Part shown: in pieces, positions 53,401 through 62,785 of the stretch
How the letters are laid out: each line of letters starts with the position of its first letter
How positions within the stretch are numbered: the stretch's first letter is position 1
NCBI RefSeq assembly: GCF_021018805.1
Contig: NC_086257.1
Coordinates: forward strand, 17,604,693 to 17,668,692
Reading direction: 5' to 3'
Origin: Prinia subflava
Taxonomy: Eukaryota > Chordata > Aves > Passeriformes > Cisticolidae
DNA: 64,000 nucleotides
Position numbers and translations under genes: made by a program
Notes under the pieces: generated by a model
What the model saw: the letters and a program-made list of their open reading frames with translations, nothing else
Told to the model about the DNA's origin: nothing
Database searches by the model: none

Positions 53401-56400
53401 CTAAGTCATTAAGTGACAAACCATAGCTGCTCTGGTGTTTCTTTAGTTGCCTAAACATTCTGTTTTGTCATCACCTGCGTTGAAAACAGCAATTAAGCCA
53501 CTAATTATCTTCAAACTCATATTCCTGTTGGACAGCACGAGCAGCAAGCCTCAATAAAGTTTAGCAGACTAGTTATTTCCATGCTTGTTCTTGCCAAAGG
53601 AATTTGATTCTGCTGTAGGTGATTAGTGAGACTGCACAAACCCATACAGAAAACAGATGGGAAAACATGTGATGGAGGAATTCCCCCAAACCTGAATGTA
53701 AAGGGTGGTATTTACTTGAGGGGGTTTGGAATATCTTACAGGTGCTGAGTATATATCGAAACCCTTGACTGTAGCCTTTGTCTCTTGCTAGCCAATGAGG
53801 TACACTTATTCTAGCAGGAGCTAATTTAGGGCCACTTACCCAGGTAAACCAAAGCAGCTGTCTCTGAGCACCTGGGAGCTGCCCACAGTTCTGTCTGTCC
53901 CTCAGTGAAGGATGCAGCCTCCCCTGTAAGATATCAGCACCTGAGAGATGGTGCCTGTGTCCTGCCATGCAGGAGCAGGGGGAAATGGGTGAAACCACAG
54001 CCTTTTCTTACAAGCAGCACAGCAAGTTTTCCTCACTGAATTTATTTCAGTCTTAGAGGGGTGGAGAGACTGCAAAACAAAACAGAGCACAGAGTCTCTG
54101 TCATTTTCTAGCAGCTTTAGGAACAGTACAGCCCACTTTACCATTTGCTGTAGGCCAAATAATACAACAGTGATTCCATACTTGTCCTACAACTTGTTTA
54201 TAAAAAACAGTAAGCAGTAATAAAGTCACATTGGAAAAGTGTAGTGGTGCTCCAGGTGATGAAAGTGACAGACCCAAACTCTGCTTTACAATGCCCTTTG
54301 ACAATATTTGCTTTAAAAGCAGCATCAAGTAATTTAAAATATTGATAAATTCAAAATGAAATCATCATTATGTATCATCCAGGGGTGTACTGTGAAACAA
54401 AAGGATGCAAACAACCTTGACACCATTAAGACATTAGGTCATTTCTAGTTTTCCTTTGTTCCTATGCCCTTTTTCTTTCAGTGGGCAGCTCAACACTATA
54501 ATTTTTAGCTTCTTCAGCAAGACAATACTGTACTGACCTTGAAACAGCCAACTGTAGTGAATTTTATAAGGGAGTTTCCCTTATATTTCCACTTCCGCAG
54601 TAATTAGTGCAATGATAATTGACAGGTATTTGGGCTGATTCTTTCTGTACTGCTCCAGAAACTACTTAAATGCAGTGACATGTAGCAGTTTCTGACTATG
54701 GGCCAGTCAATACCTGAAAGATTCTCCAAAGCATAACCAAAGCAGCTTGTTTCCTGTTTTCAGTTGGTTTCTGGGTCAAATTGGAAAGGGAAGTTCGCTG
54801 TGTCAATGTGAATCAATTCAGTTGAATTTGACTGCTTTCTTATCTTCTACCTGTCTCCTTTTCTGAAATATGTCACACTGAAGAAGCCAAGACTCAGATT
54901 GTGAACTGATCTGAGTAATTTGCTGCTGGATCAAGGAGCACCTGCAGTTTGGCTTCTTATGAATGTGTCATCTTTCATTTAAACTGCCCTGTGCTCTTTC
55001 CTGGATCACCTGGAGCTGTCTGAGCTTGTAAGTTGTGATCCACACGTCAAAGTTGTAACTGATTTCCACTTTTTCTGCTGATTGCTTTCAGCAAGGGCTT
55101 TCATACCAGTATCAACCATCCCTTCGAGCTACAAAATCTTCTGAATAAGCTGAACAACTTGGTATTGCTGGCCATGCTCTTCTAAGCAAAAGACTTCACG
55201 TTTCCTGAAGTTATTTCTGTTGCTTCCCTTTATTTCCACAACATATCCATAAAAATTGTGAATTAGATTGTAGAGCAATCCAATGGCCTGAACTCAGATT
55301 TAGAGAGGGCAACTAGACACTGGCAGCATATCTAGGGTATTCAGATTGTGAAACAATGTCTTGGTGGCCAAGTCTTAGATCTATTTTCTTTATGTGGATT
55401 TTTCAAGGTATAAATAAGATATAGTTGGGAGAAGCTCCAGGAGATAATAGTTCTTAGTGTAATAGGTCTGATCACAACCTGTTTTACCATGATTGTGATA
55501 GGTGAGCCTTTATGGCTAAATAGAATCTCCAGGGTGCATCAATACACAAAATGGTGATTTTACTGATGCTTATAGACACTTAACTCAGAGATTCATGGGA
55601 AAACACATAAAAGGACCCATTTTAAAACTTACCAAATATTCTGGTTTTGCCTACAGTAGCAGTCACCCTCCCTGCAGATCAGAAAAGTATGAAGAAATTT
55701 GAAAATCAGGATAAATAGCTTCCATGTGCTGCATCTTGCATCTTTTTGTTCCCTTGGTTCCAAAATGTCGGTACACCACTTTTTGAGTGAAATAAAAATA
55801 TTTGAGAGAACAAATACTACTGCAGGGAAAGCTTGCTTGGGGATGGGAAAAGGGTATTTCTTGAAAGCAGTGCTCAAAATCAAAACAAGTCCCCTGCTGT
55901 ATATTCTGAAAGAGTGACGGAAGAGCCAAAAAGAGACATTTGCCTTTCATCTCAGTCCTGGGAATCACAAGAATTCTCTGCCAGTTGGTTATAGCTGCTG
56001 GTGACTGCCAGATTTCACTGTTCCATTGAGGAAACTTTCTAGTATGGAGTCATTGTGAGGAGGTAACAGGCATGAAATGGGCATTGCCAAGTTCTTATGT
56101 CGTTCAGCATCAGATAAATCCAAGAAGATTTAGGGAAGAGGTGGAGAGAGGCTGCTTTAATTAATTCTCTTCCCAGCTGTGTGACAAGGCTGTTGAAAAG
56201 ACACAGGGTAGAAGAAATATCAGCTTCCATTGTTATTGTCTGTAAAACTGATATGTTGTCTTTTTAACTGAATATAATTCAGTGCTTCTATGTGCTGCTT
56301 TTTGCCTTTTTAAAAACTACTCTAAAATAAGAATATGAGAAGGGCATTTAAAACTTTGTTAAGGTATTTCTTTTAAAAAAGTATTCAGATCTCTCCTACA

Positions 56401-59074
56401 TCAAATCTTTGATACTACATCCTCCTCATCCAAAGATGTCTGCATCTTTTTTACTGTATCCCTCAGCTTCTCCCAAAAAAGAAAAAGTTAATGACTATCA
56501 AGACTCTCCAAACTTCAAAACATTAAACTTGCTGAAACCCTCTTAAACAAAATATTGCCAGATGCATTTGAAAATACCAGCTTTTATTCTTGGAAAAAGT
56601 GCTTGTTCAATCAGAAAGTTTTGCCAGAATCAAAAAGAAAAGGACTTAACCTCAATTTTGTTCTTTGTTGCCTGACCTAGATTCTTTCAGCATTTCATCT
56701 GGCTTTCATACATGTTTTCATCCATGACATGAATGGCTGCCTAGATCAATTCAGAAACAAAGAAAAGGGAGAGTGTTGTTGGCCTTGTACTTGCATGTTC
56801 TGGGAACTCATTACCAATCTAAAACAAAGATAAAGCTTAACAGATATTTTCTACTCAAGCCAGGTGTATGATTCCCCTTCTCATAGTTCATTCTAACCCT
56901 TTGCTTTGGGCAGCAGGCTCAGCACAGGTGGTTTTGTTGTCAAGGATGACTGTCCAGTAGCCTCAGACACCTCAGCTGGGGCTTTCAGAGCCTGCAAGGG
57001 CCACCAAACCTGACAGAACAGGGCATATTCTGAAATGATGACCTCAGATTCTGTCCTTACACACCTGTCATTGTGCCTTGTTGAACTCCTGTGATTACTC
57101 TTTTGAGAGTTGTTCATGTAATGAAACCTTACAGGGAACGATCCTTTAATCCAACATCAATCAGCAAACCACTACCAGAAACAAAATTTCCTGGGAACCC
57201 ACACAAGAAGCACCATGCAAGTCACAATTACCCAAGTTGGTACAGCTGGCTGACATTTACCTGTGCTGTCCTAAAGATAATTTTCCCAAGGGAAGCCAAC
57301 CCAAAGCCAAACTGATCCTTTCAGTGTGGAGCTGAAGATGCCAATTTGAGACACGGTGCAGCACTGAACAAGGGAATCCATCCCTTGTTCCACCTGGCCT
57401 ATCACTGCTCCATCACAGCCCAGTTCTCCAAGCCAGGTCTCATTTACCATTTTGCTCATTGCCTTTATTAGGAAGTAGAATTTTAACTTTTAACATATGT
57501 TTTCTAATGTTACTTTCTTTTTCACTCTTCCAGCTACCAATAGGAGGTCTACAGAAATATCCTGCCCTCCAAAGACTGTTTCTGAAGTCGAGTTATCAAA
57601 AAAGAAAAGCATTAAGAAGACAAAAGGTGGAATTAAGGTAGGATTACCTGTAATATGGGGACATCCCGTATTGTGAGAGAACTCAAACCCACATAAATAT
57701 AGATTTACATACCTATACTTGAAATTAAAAAAAATGGAGCATTTCTAAGTTAGCTCTCTGATAAAGACAAGCTATTTTAACCCAACTCGTCTGTTATCTA
57801 CACCCCTGACTTGCTCATACATTTCATTTCTATTCCTCTAAAGCTGAAAGCAAAAATTAAATACAGTCTATTTTCTGAAGAAAAGGCACAGCCCACAACT
57901 TCAGCAATAAGCACAGAATAAAACAGCAGGAACAGACAATCTCCCCTTTGCCTAAACCCTCAGAAAATGACTTTAGAATTAGTTTTACTCTCATCAATAG
58001 TGCAGATAATCAGCTGCATTCCTCCCATGTGGTTAAGTGTATGTTGCAATGTGGTATAGGCTTTATAACACATCCATTTATTAATTTTTAATTTCACTTC
58101 CCAAGACTACACTGCAAATTCTGCCCCCCTCCCTTTGCTCCCATTATTCTGATAATAGTTCAGATGAGGGCAGTTCATTACTGGATTCCATCATTATCAT
58201 CAACCAGCTAAATAATTTAGCAATATAGAATGTAAGAATCAGCCCTTGGAAATGAAAGTGCTCAGGCACTTGGATTCTGCTGGCATTTAGATATTGGCTT
58301 GGATTAACAGCAAACTCAGCAGATGGGTTGTTTAACTGAATTTGAAGAGATTGGCTTTTGAATAAGTGCAAATAGTGCTTGGTGCTCTTAAAGCTGCAGG
58401 CAAAAGGAGGAAAAGCTTGCTTAAAACTTGCCTGGAGAGCACTTGAAATGATCCAGCTCTGCAAGACTGGACAAAGGAGTGAATGTTTATCAAAACAAAC
58501 ACTGGAGCTGTGCAGAAGCTCCGTTTCAGCCTGGGCAGGGGCTCTGCACAGGTACCTGTGCTCAGCACTGCTGCTGGGACAGCATAATCTGTTCATTTCT
58601 CCACAGGGCATTCTACAAAGAACTCTGAAAATGTGAAGTCTTTGGGTTGGCTTCAGACAGAAAATGAAAAAATAGTATTCCAGAGTCTAATGAACAGATT
58701 ATTATGCCTGTAATTATCTACACAAGGAGATAATCCATCTTGTGTGGTGCAAGAATATAATAACTTTGCCTAGAGTAAGGAATGCCTCCATGCCAACACT
58801 GAGCAAGGATGGAGAATATAAATGGGAGATATTTCTGCACATCTAGAATTCAATTATTTGAACTTGTCTAATGACTTTCTAGGTTAGATAGGATCCGGAT
58901 TTTATTCTTTCAGCAAGTTAAAGTTTTCTAAATGAAAGCATCAGTAATTAAGTATTTTCAGTTTTAACCTGTCCTTCTCATTCAGATTGAAGTGATGCAT
59001 GAAGCCAGTCAAGGAAGATCTAGCAGAGTCCTGGTGACCAGTGAAAGTGATGAGAACTTGTCAACAAGGAGGAG
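20399..59074 (+). CDS. MCF2L2: MCF2L2, Dbl-family Rho guanine-nucleotide exchange factor, amino-terminal half (14 exons, 3' part outside window)
   Basis: Fourteen exons join in one frame: 20399-20482, 30025-30139, 34414-34504, 35690-35809, 40101-40217, 43273-43422, 44436-44560, 46100-46214, 46874-46993, 47513-47704, 48049-48240, 48656-48833, 57534-57637 and 58986-59074. All have AG acceptors and GT donors, and every junction keeps phase. The roughly 598-residue product has a Sec14/CRAL-TRIO-like domain (about residues 1-175, with IIIIDRRRDKW and HGYIDKSQLTRELGG), then a spectrin-repeat-like helical region (about 227-480), then a proline- and lysine-rich linker (about 500-598). From family knowledge, MCF2, MCF2L and MCF2L2 share this order, followed by DH and PH domains that activate Rho GTPases. 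Those domains are not in the window. MCF2L2 is preferred over MCF2L because the wording (for example GGTLEYGHSQW and KQTRPVQPVAPHPESSPK) fits it better and because B3GNT5 lies alongside. The true start codon is uncertain: the first exon begins inside a codon, so an upstream exon ending in G is needed, although an in-frame ATG at 20407 could also serve. Confidence 0.93.
20483..30024. other. MCF2L2 intron after exon a (9.5 kb)
   Basis: No additional exon is recognised. The intron includes a GC- and CTG-rich stretch at about 25850-26250, a short direct repeat at 26333-26380 and a run of 42 T at 26426-26467. The region right of the T-run has moderately long open frames on both strands without recognisable domains. 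Confidence 0.6.
26426..26467. repeat. Homopolymer run of 42 T with T-rich extension
   Basis: Forty-two uninterrupted T residues are followed by further T-rich sequence to about 26482. On the - strand this is a long poly(A) tract and could be the tail of a retrotransposed sequence inserted in - orientation. It could also be a simple expanded homopolymer. Its length is likely to vary between individuals and to be affected by sequencing error. Confidence 0.9.
30025..30139 (+). CDS. MCF2L2: MCF2L2 exon b
   Basis: The acceptor CTGCAG and the donor CCCAG|GTGAGG bound the exon. It encodes GRGKDGAPIITFPEFAGF and the residues through YLTSIPS, a near-copy of the Sec14-like segment of the family (GG-G-DG-P-ITFP). 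It enters in phase 1 and leaves in phase 2. Confidence 0.95.
31365..31495 (+). mobile_element. Old CR1/L3-like LINE 3' end fragment
   Basis: The wording GAGCTAGATGGACCTTTGCA, then a GATTCAG segment and TTCTATGTTC, matches the well-known 3' end of ancient amniote CR1/L3 LINEs (consensus of the type 'actagatggacctttggtctgacccag...ttcttatgttc'). It is diverged and short, so the subfamily cannot be given. Confidence 0.65.
31575..31700 (-). mobile_element. MIR-like SINE fragment
   Basis: CCTATTTTACAGGTGATGAA followed by a GAGCTGGGGTTTGAAGGTGC segment resembles the reverse complement of the MIR core. It is heavily diverged. Confidence 0.4.
32698..32775. repeat. A/C-rich low-complexity tract
   Basis: A run of A is followed by C-rich sequence and irregular CAAA/CAACAA units. 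It may be an expanded tail of an old retroposon or a simple repeat. Confidence 0.7.
32995..33070. repeat. Two-copy tandem duplication, period 38
   Basis: CTACTGAAGAATATGTATGT begins at 32995 and the related CTACTGAAGAGTATGTATGC begins at 33033. Similarity continues through TTTG(T/C)(A)TATTT, so the two copies are adjacent and diverged. Confidence 0.7.
34414..34504 (+). CDS. MCF2L2: MCF2L2 exon c
   Basis: The acceptor TTTTGCAG and the donor AGCA|GTAAGT bound the exon. It encodes LEAASIGFIIIIDRRRDKWS and the residues up to LTRIA. The hydrophobic strand followed by DRRRDKW is a hallmark of the Sec14-like domain in the MCF2 family. It enters in phase 2 and leaves in phase 0. Confidence 0.96.
34505..35689. 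other. MCF2L2 intron after exon c (1.2 kb)
   Basis: Ordinary intron sequence with no repeat or exon recognised. Confidence 0.6.
35690..35809 (+). CDS. MCF2L2: MCF2L2 exon d
   Basis: The acceptor TTCTTGCAG and the donor ACCG|GTAAGC bound exactly 40 codons, GAFPGNLQLVFVLRPSRFIQ through DDFKMKVP. The LQLVFVLRPSRF strand-turn and the F(K/M)K(V)P end are conserved in the Sec14-like domain of MCF2L and MCF2L2. It is phase 0 at both ends. Confidence 0.96.
35810..40100. other. MCF2L2 intron after exon d (4.3 kb)
   Basis: AT-rich intron with T-rich and A-rich patches. A MIR-like scrap lies near 39690-39730 (CTGTGCCTCCATTTCGCTGT). No exon is recognised. Confidence 0.5.
40101..40217 (+). CDS. MCF2L2: MCF2L2 exon e
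   Basis: The acceptor TTTCAG and the donor ACC|GTGAGT bound 39 codons with IIMLNSVSDLHGYIDKSQLT and RELGGTLEYGHSQW. This is the most conserved part of the Sec14-like domain across the family. It is phase 0 at both ends. Confidence 0.97.
40218..43272. other. MCF2L2 intron after exon e (3.1 kb)
   Basis: Ordinary AT-rich intron, except for a 217-codon open frame on the - strand at 42557-43210, listed separately. Confidence 0.6.
42557..43210 (-). other. Unexplained 217-codon antisense open frame
   Basis: The - strand stays open for 217 codons from an ATG to a stop, ending 62 bases before exon f. With about 6% stop codons per position in such AT-rich DNA, a run this long is somewhat unexpected in 64 kb. 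The peptide (starting MYFRHTVLLVNLVMLPFFGG) has no domain I recognise. Codon choice does not look selected, and there is no CpG island, so an accidental frame is the likeliest explanation. Confidence 0.2.
43273..43422 (+). CDS. MCF2L2: MCF2L2 exon f
   Basis: The acceptor TTTTTCTAG and the donor CTGAAG|GTGATT bound 50 codons, including AIENFAMTVKTTAQMLQTFG and LAETELPNDVQ. The latter stretch is shared with MCF2L. It bridges the Sec14-like domain and the helical region. It is phase 0 at both ends. Confidence 0.96.
43423..44435. other. MCF2L2 intron after exon f (1.0 kb)
   Basis: Nothing recognised beyond ordinary intron sequence. Confidence 0.6.
44436..44560 (+). CDS. MCF2L2: MCF2L2 exon g
   Basis: The acceptor CCCCTCAG and the donor GAAAG|GTCAGT bound the exon. 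It encodes DELKLAVKQGATLLTCIREP and the residues to ENVATVER, helical and spectrin-like. It ends in phase 2, matching the next exon. Confidence 0.96.
44561..46099. other. MCF2L2 intron after exon g (1.5 kb)
   Basis: Ordinary intron sequence; no repeat or exon recognised. Confidence 0.6.
46100..46214 (+). CDS. MCF2L2: MCF2L2 exon h (spectrin-like repeat)
   Basis: The acceptor TTATCAG and the donor AGAGAG|GTATTT bound the exon; the donor is weak after position +3. It encodes LLAQLDETEKAFDQFWTKHH and LKLEQCLQLRHFEHDFRE. The regularly spaced leucines and a conserved tryptophan are typical of a spectrin-type three-helix repeat in this family. It enters in phase 2 and leaves in phase 0. Confidence 0.96.
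46215..46873. other. MCF2L2 intron after exon h (0.66 kb)
   Basis: It contains a three-copy 17-bp minisatellite (46586-46636) and a long T/G-rich tract before the next acceptor. Confidence 0.7.
46586..46636. repeat. Three-copy 17-bp tandem repeat
   Basis: CTGGAGTAATACAGATT (46586), CTGGAGTAATATAAACT (46603) and CTGGAGTTACAGGTTGT (46620) follow one another with an exact 17-bp period and increasing divergence. Confidence 0.8.
46874..46993 (+). CDS. MCF2L2: MCF2L2 exon i
   Basis: The acceptor GGTTTTTAG and the donor ACAG|GTTTGC bound 40 codons with VKLTLDNLMETQAGFADIGD and RVENLLKEQKHLEEKGQ, continuing the spectrin-like helices. The donor departs from consensus at +3 (T). It is phase 0 at both ends. 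Confidence 0.95.
46994..47512. other. MCF2L2 intron after exon i (0.52 kb)
   Basis: About a fifth of this short intron is a CR1 fragment, listed separately. The rest is ordinary. Confidence 0.6.
47243..47350 (-). mobile_element. CR1-type LINE fragment, 3' region of ORF2
   Basis: The + strand reads GGGCAACCTGTTCCAGTGTT, then CACCCTCACAACAAAAAGTG and TTTTCTGATGTTCAGATGGA, matching the well-known reverse-orientation CR1 wording (GGGCAACCTGTTCCAGTG...CACCCTC...). The - strand translation contains VTKHWNRLPAEVMDS, close to the HWNRLP(R)EV peptide that CR1 elements encode near their 3' end. The piece is diverged and truncated, so it is inactive. It is good evidence for a sauropsid genome. Confidence 0.85.
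47513..47704 (+). CDS. MCF2L2: MCF2L2 exon j
   Basis: The acceptor TTTCACAG and the donor GATAAG|GTAAGT bound 64 codons, including EPLEKAQSLALHGEQLIQNN, HYAVDSIRPKCVELRRICDD and KSLELHKQLDK. HYAVDSIRPKC is shared almost unchanged with MCF2L. It is phase 0 at both ends. Confidence 0.97.
47705..48048. other. MCF2L2 intron after exon j (0.34 kb)
   Basis: A short intron with nothing recognised. It ends in an unusual AAAG acceptor. Confidence 0.7.
48049..48240 (+). CDS. MCF2L2: MCF2L2 exon k
   Basis: The acceptor CTTTAAAG has A rather than C or T at -3; the donor is ATAAAG|GTAAAA. The 64 codons include ASQWCEAGIYLLASQAVDKC and GAETALVEIEKFL. WC-(E/D)-GIYLLASQ-VDKCQSQ is a strong family signature. 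It is phase 0 at both ends. Confidence 0.97.
48241..48655. other. MCF2L2 intron after exon k (0.42 kb)
   Basis: A short intron. A small 7-bp inverted repeat (CACGGAC and GTCCGTG) lies near 48510-48540. Nothing else is recognised. Confidence 0.6.
48656..48833 (+). CDS. MCF2L2: MCF2L2 exon l (end of helical region and start of linker)
   Basis: The acceptor TTGTCAAG and the donor AGTAG|GTAGGC bound the exon. It encodes ANAQRIVQKLEDVQEMFDKR, then SLKKLAAKQTRPVQPVAPHP and ESSPKRASPK. The KKLAAKQTRPVQPVAP motif marks the end of the spectrin-like region in MCF2L and MCF2L2. It is phase 0 in and phase 1 out. Confidence 0.96.
48834..57533. other. MCF2L2 intron after exon l (8.7 kb)
   Basis: A long intron with a MIR-like fragment (50890-51045), a perfect 9-bp inverted repeat at 52761-52785 (TGTTAAACA and TGTTTAACA) and otherwise no recognisable elements. 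It is a plausible place for alternatively used linker exons, but I could not support one. Confidence 0.6.
50890..51045 (-). mobile_element. MIR-like SINE fragment
   Basis: CTCATTTTCCAGAAAGAAAA, then CTGAAGCACAGATAAACTGA, CACCAAGGTGTTTCACAG and CTGACTCTGAAAC follow the order of the reverse-complement MIR core (attttacagatgaggaaactgaggcacag...aggtcacacag). It is an ancient insertion shared by amniotes. Confidence 0.7.
57534..57637 (+). CDS. MCF2L2: MCF2L2 exon m (lysine-rich linker)
   Basis: The acceptor CTCTTCCAG and the donor ATTAAG|GTAGGA bound the exon. The phase-1 junction with exon l is kept. It encodes TNRRSTEISCPPKTVSEVEL followed by a lysine-rich SKKKSIKKTKGGIK. Such a basic stretch before the exchange domain could bind acidic lipids or act as a nuclear signal, but that is inference. 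The linker is the least conserved part of the family, so confidence rests on splice sites and frame. Confidence 0.85.
57638..58985. other. MCF2L2 intron after exon m (1.3 kb)
   Basis: There is a 155-codon open frame on the - strand (58144-58611) without recognisable domains, judged to be chance. Nothing else is seen. Confidence 0.5.
58986..59074 (+). CDS. MCF2L2: MCF2L2 exon n (last exon in window, just before the DH domain)
   Basis: The acceptor CATTCAG and the donor GGAG|GTAAGG bound the exon. It encodes IEVMHEASQGRSSRVLVTSE and SDENLSTRRR. It ends in phase 2. The serine/arginine end (LSTRRR) matches the position just before the DH domain in relatives, so the next exon, outside the window, should begin the exchange domain. 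Confidence 0.88.
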
Positions 59075-60184
59075 GTAAGGCTGCACATATGAGCCACTAT
59101 ATATATTTTTCTTCTTAAAATGTAAATTACTGCATTTATAATGAATTCTCTACAACCTCTTCCAATTTCACCAGGATTAATAAATCATTAGCAATAATGA
59201 AGTCACTGAAATGCTTACAACCATACATTTATACCGAGTCTATCAGATGGAAAGCAAGCAAGAGTTATCTTTTGTTTGGGTTGGGGCTTTTTTACAGGTT
59301 TTTTTCTCTTAGAAGCATTAATTACAGGATGTGAGAGAAGTCATCATTAGAATAAGCCTTGCATGTATTTATAAAAACCCCGGTGTTAAAAGGTCCTCTC
59401 ATAGTGTTCAGGATATTCACATTTGACTACATGTGTCTGAGGGGCTTCTGGGTTTTTTAACTGCGAGCTCAAGTTTCTGCAATTCTTGAGACAAAGATTA
59501 TTAACACTGCATTTTAAAGTACCAGATACTTAAATCACTTACTTCAACAGAAAGTATCAGGCAAACCCAATTTTAGCTGAACTGCAGTTTCTAGGCCAAA
59601 GGGAACAATTACATTAAAAAACCCACAACAAAACCCACCCTGCAAGAAGCCAAATGCCACAATCCTGACTTCATTTCCTTTGTTCTCTTCTTCACTATCA
59701 TTTAGATAATTCATGCTTTAGTTATGCCCCTGTCTCATACACTGGAGTTACCTGATGCAAATGACTCCATTTGTAAAAACCCCTAACTTGATACATTATG
59801 TCAGACAAATTGGAGAGACATACAAATCATAATTATCTGAATTTAATTATACCCTATAAAAATACCATGTCTGGTCCCCAGATCATCAGCTACTTTTCCA
59901 AAGGTGCAAAATGATCTGAAATCTTGTGTAGACAGATACACATCTCCAGGGGAACAGCTGCCTGAAGAGAACATACAAAGTATAACATTAACAACAGGTC
60001 CAGCTTCTAAAATACCAATTTTGCCTTTTGCACACACCGGGGGCAGGGGCACAAAGATGAGCAGTTTGAGGGGCTCCTGTAAAAGGGAACTCAGAACAAA
60101 ACTTACAAATATCAGAACTCATTCTGTCAGTTACAAAGAAAGCAACAAGAGATATTTACCTTTTCTGTATTCTTTAGGGTTTTT
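59075..60184. other. MCF2L2 intron between exon n and the B3GNT5 3' end
   Basis: Ordinary intron sequence; no further + strand exon recognised. Confidence 0.6.
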
Positions 60185-62785
60185 TTAAAACAAATAAGTC
60201 TGTTTATTCAAAACAAATTTTACAAAACAACTGTCTTTCTGTGGTACAGAGCAAATTTTAAGAATAAATATTGAATACTTTGTATAAAAATTAGTAATAT
60301 CAAAGGGAAACTGATGCAAACCAAACAAACAGGTAAAAAAAATAGCATTAAATATGCTGTGCAACAATGTCAAACTCTTAACGAGGAGTGACCATTCAGG
60401 CTGATTCAGTTTTATTTGTAGAAGTAAAACCTATCAGCCCTGCATTGGAGCACTGAGACTATTGTTTAAAAAAATTCCTGATGGAAGTGTACAAATCTTA
60501 ATTTGTGTTTAGAACCAGAAAATATGAAGTTTTCTATGTCTTCTATTTTTGAAAGGAGTGCCTTCATGCCTTCCTTTTTATTCAACAAGCAACTTCTTTT
60601 CACTGCAGCAAAAGAAAATGCATACTACAAACATCAAGGCCTTTTTAAGATTAAGAAACAATTCAAACAAAGCTCAAACCAACTGTAAAACAAAGTATTT
60701 CAATGGTCAAAAGTGACTTTCAGATAATGGCAACTACATTTAAGCAGCATTTTAGATGTTAGCTGGTTAAAGCTACTTAAAGATTTCTTTACTTTTGCAT
60801 TTATGAGTGAAAACAAATCCCAACATGTAGGTATGCTGGAAGACTGTATTCTTACTAGTACATTTTGGTTGCATATTGCATATGAAGACCCTCTTTCCCT
60901 TCAGTGAACAGGGTGGCTTTTCTAGCAGTGCAGTTTTGCTGTGCAGCTTTGCTGATTTAAATGGCTCACAAGTCAGAAATCTGATGAACTAGCTTTCCTT
61001 CAATATAGAACAATACTTTCTCTATGTGTGCATTTATTTTCTCTGTATGTAACAGGTTATGTAGATCTACATCCCCAGTACCATTATCTGTTTAGGCAAG
61101 AAGAGGAACTGGATGTGTTCCCTCTGAAGTGTAGCTGTTATGCTCATCAGTGATTCTGACACTGATAAATTATTTAATTGTGGGCTCTTTATATGTCCAC
61201 CATTTAGGATCAGTTAGGAATCTTATTATCTTCCTTCTGCAAAACCAATTATAGAAAGTTACATGTTTGACTTAGTTCCAGTAGCTACCTCCCCTCCATC
61301 TGAACAGCTTAGAGAACAGTGTGCAAGCTCACTCCTGGATTCTGTCTGCACAGATGCCATCATCCATTCCAACCAGAAAACCTGCAGCACAGCTCCAAGA
61401 GCAGGAGCAGGAGCACTTCATTAAACCAAGTTTACTACTCACAACTTCAAACTAGCAAGTCCTGTACAGCTGCCACAGGTTTGGCAATTATCAGCTAAGA
61501 TACCTGTCCTGAGAGTCTGTGAAGCACCATGACTGAGCTGTGCAAGGACTCCTTCAGCTCTGGTTCTCTGCAGGATCTTTATGGCACCACAGGACAGCTC
61601 ATAAGGGCTGCAGTTTGCACATCACTTAGCTCTGTTCAGGTTTACAAAGCACAGGCATTTTGTTCCTTTGCAAGTGACATTAACATTGAGATATATTCAA
61701 GGTACAGGGGTTTATGGAAACAAACAACCCTGAAATTTTAAAGACAATTTTGACTTCTGAAGAAATATTTTAGTTATTATAATTTGTGTACTGAGTTTGT
61801 GTGAATCACCATCTCCCTATCCCTTCAATGCAAAGTACAGTTTGTACTCCCTCCCTGTTAGTACAAGCATGAGATTTTGCTTTTTTAAGTCTTTAAGTAG
61901 CTCTAAGTAACATTCCCGGGGACTTTTGCTTCCTTTTCACCTCTAGAATATTGGAAAACAGAAGCATTATTAGCTGAAAACTATCTCAGCTTATTTGCTT
62001 ATAAAGATTGGACTTTTCAATATGCTAATTCAGTTTTTGGAAGATGGAGAAATATTAGCCCAACCAGTCATATGAGTAGTATTTGGTTTTTTTATACCTT
62101 CAGGTTCTAAAGGGGGTTCCTTTGTTACTTAAAGTCAGAGGGCATCCAAACAGTTTCCCTGTTTCAAAGATTTAGGGAGCTTTGAGGAAACAATTGTAGC
62201 AGGTCTTCACTTCTAGCACTCACTGTTTGTCAGCTGTGCAGGTCCAGACTGACTTTGTACGAAGCATTGAGAAATGGTGAATATTTGTAGAGTTTACACT
62301 GCCTTAAGCTACTGTGATAGTCTCATTCATAGAGTCAGAAGTTCCATTTTCCTCAGGCTTTGAAAGGTCTACTCCATTCTGATATAACAGATTTTTTTTG
62401 CCACATGCCTTAGTTAACATAGCTTTTTAAAAACCATCAAGACTTACTGACAAGTTCAAAGAAACAGCTATTTTCAACAAGTGTTTCAAAGTCTGGAAGT
62501 CAAGTCCATTATAATCGATTTATAATCCAGAACTGCATACCTTGAAGAGTGTAAAAAACAGGCTACCATGTAAAATGTTGAAGTACAACAGGAGAGCTAT
62601 TCCATTAAGTGTCTGAACAGAACCTGGGACCCTGGGACCATCTTTGTCCTCTCCCTCTGCCTACCCCAAGTATTCAAGTGTAAATTTTACCTCTATCCAT
62701 GTTTACATATAATATTTTGGATAAACACCTAAAATGTTGTTGCTCCATCTTGGCTCAGTGGATCTTCAATGCAGATATTCAAGTA
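60185..62785 (-). other. B3GNT5: Probable B3GNT5 3' untranslated region
   Basis: The stretch directly follows the B3GNT5 stop codon on the - strand. It is AT-rich, without coding potential, and has three AATAAA signals (at 61033, 60411 and 60203). B3GNT5 mRNAs in other vertebrates carry a long 3' untranslated region, which fits. The exact end is not provable from sequence. Confidence 0.55.
60203..60208 (-). terminator. Candidate polyadenylation signal of B3GNT5
   Basis: AATAAA on the - strand (TTTATT on +) lies about 2.6 kb beyond the B3GNT5 stop. Other AATAAA copies occur at 60411-60416 and 61033-61038, so shorter transcripts are possible. The choice of this one as the distal end is inference. 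Confidence 0.4.

Noticed and set aside
58144..58611. 155-codon - strand frame in the intron before exon n
   Set aside because: No domain likeness. A second frame covers the same DNA, and the composition is ordinary.
59904..60188. 94-codon + strand frame considered as a further MCF2L2 exon
   Set aside because: No DH-domain wording, and no acceptor and donor in the phase 2 required after exon n.
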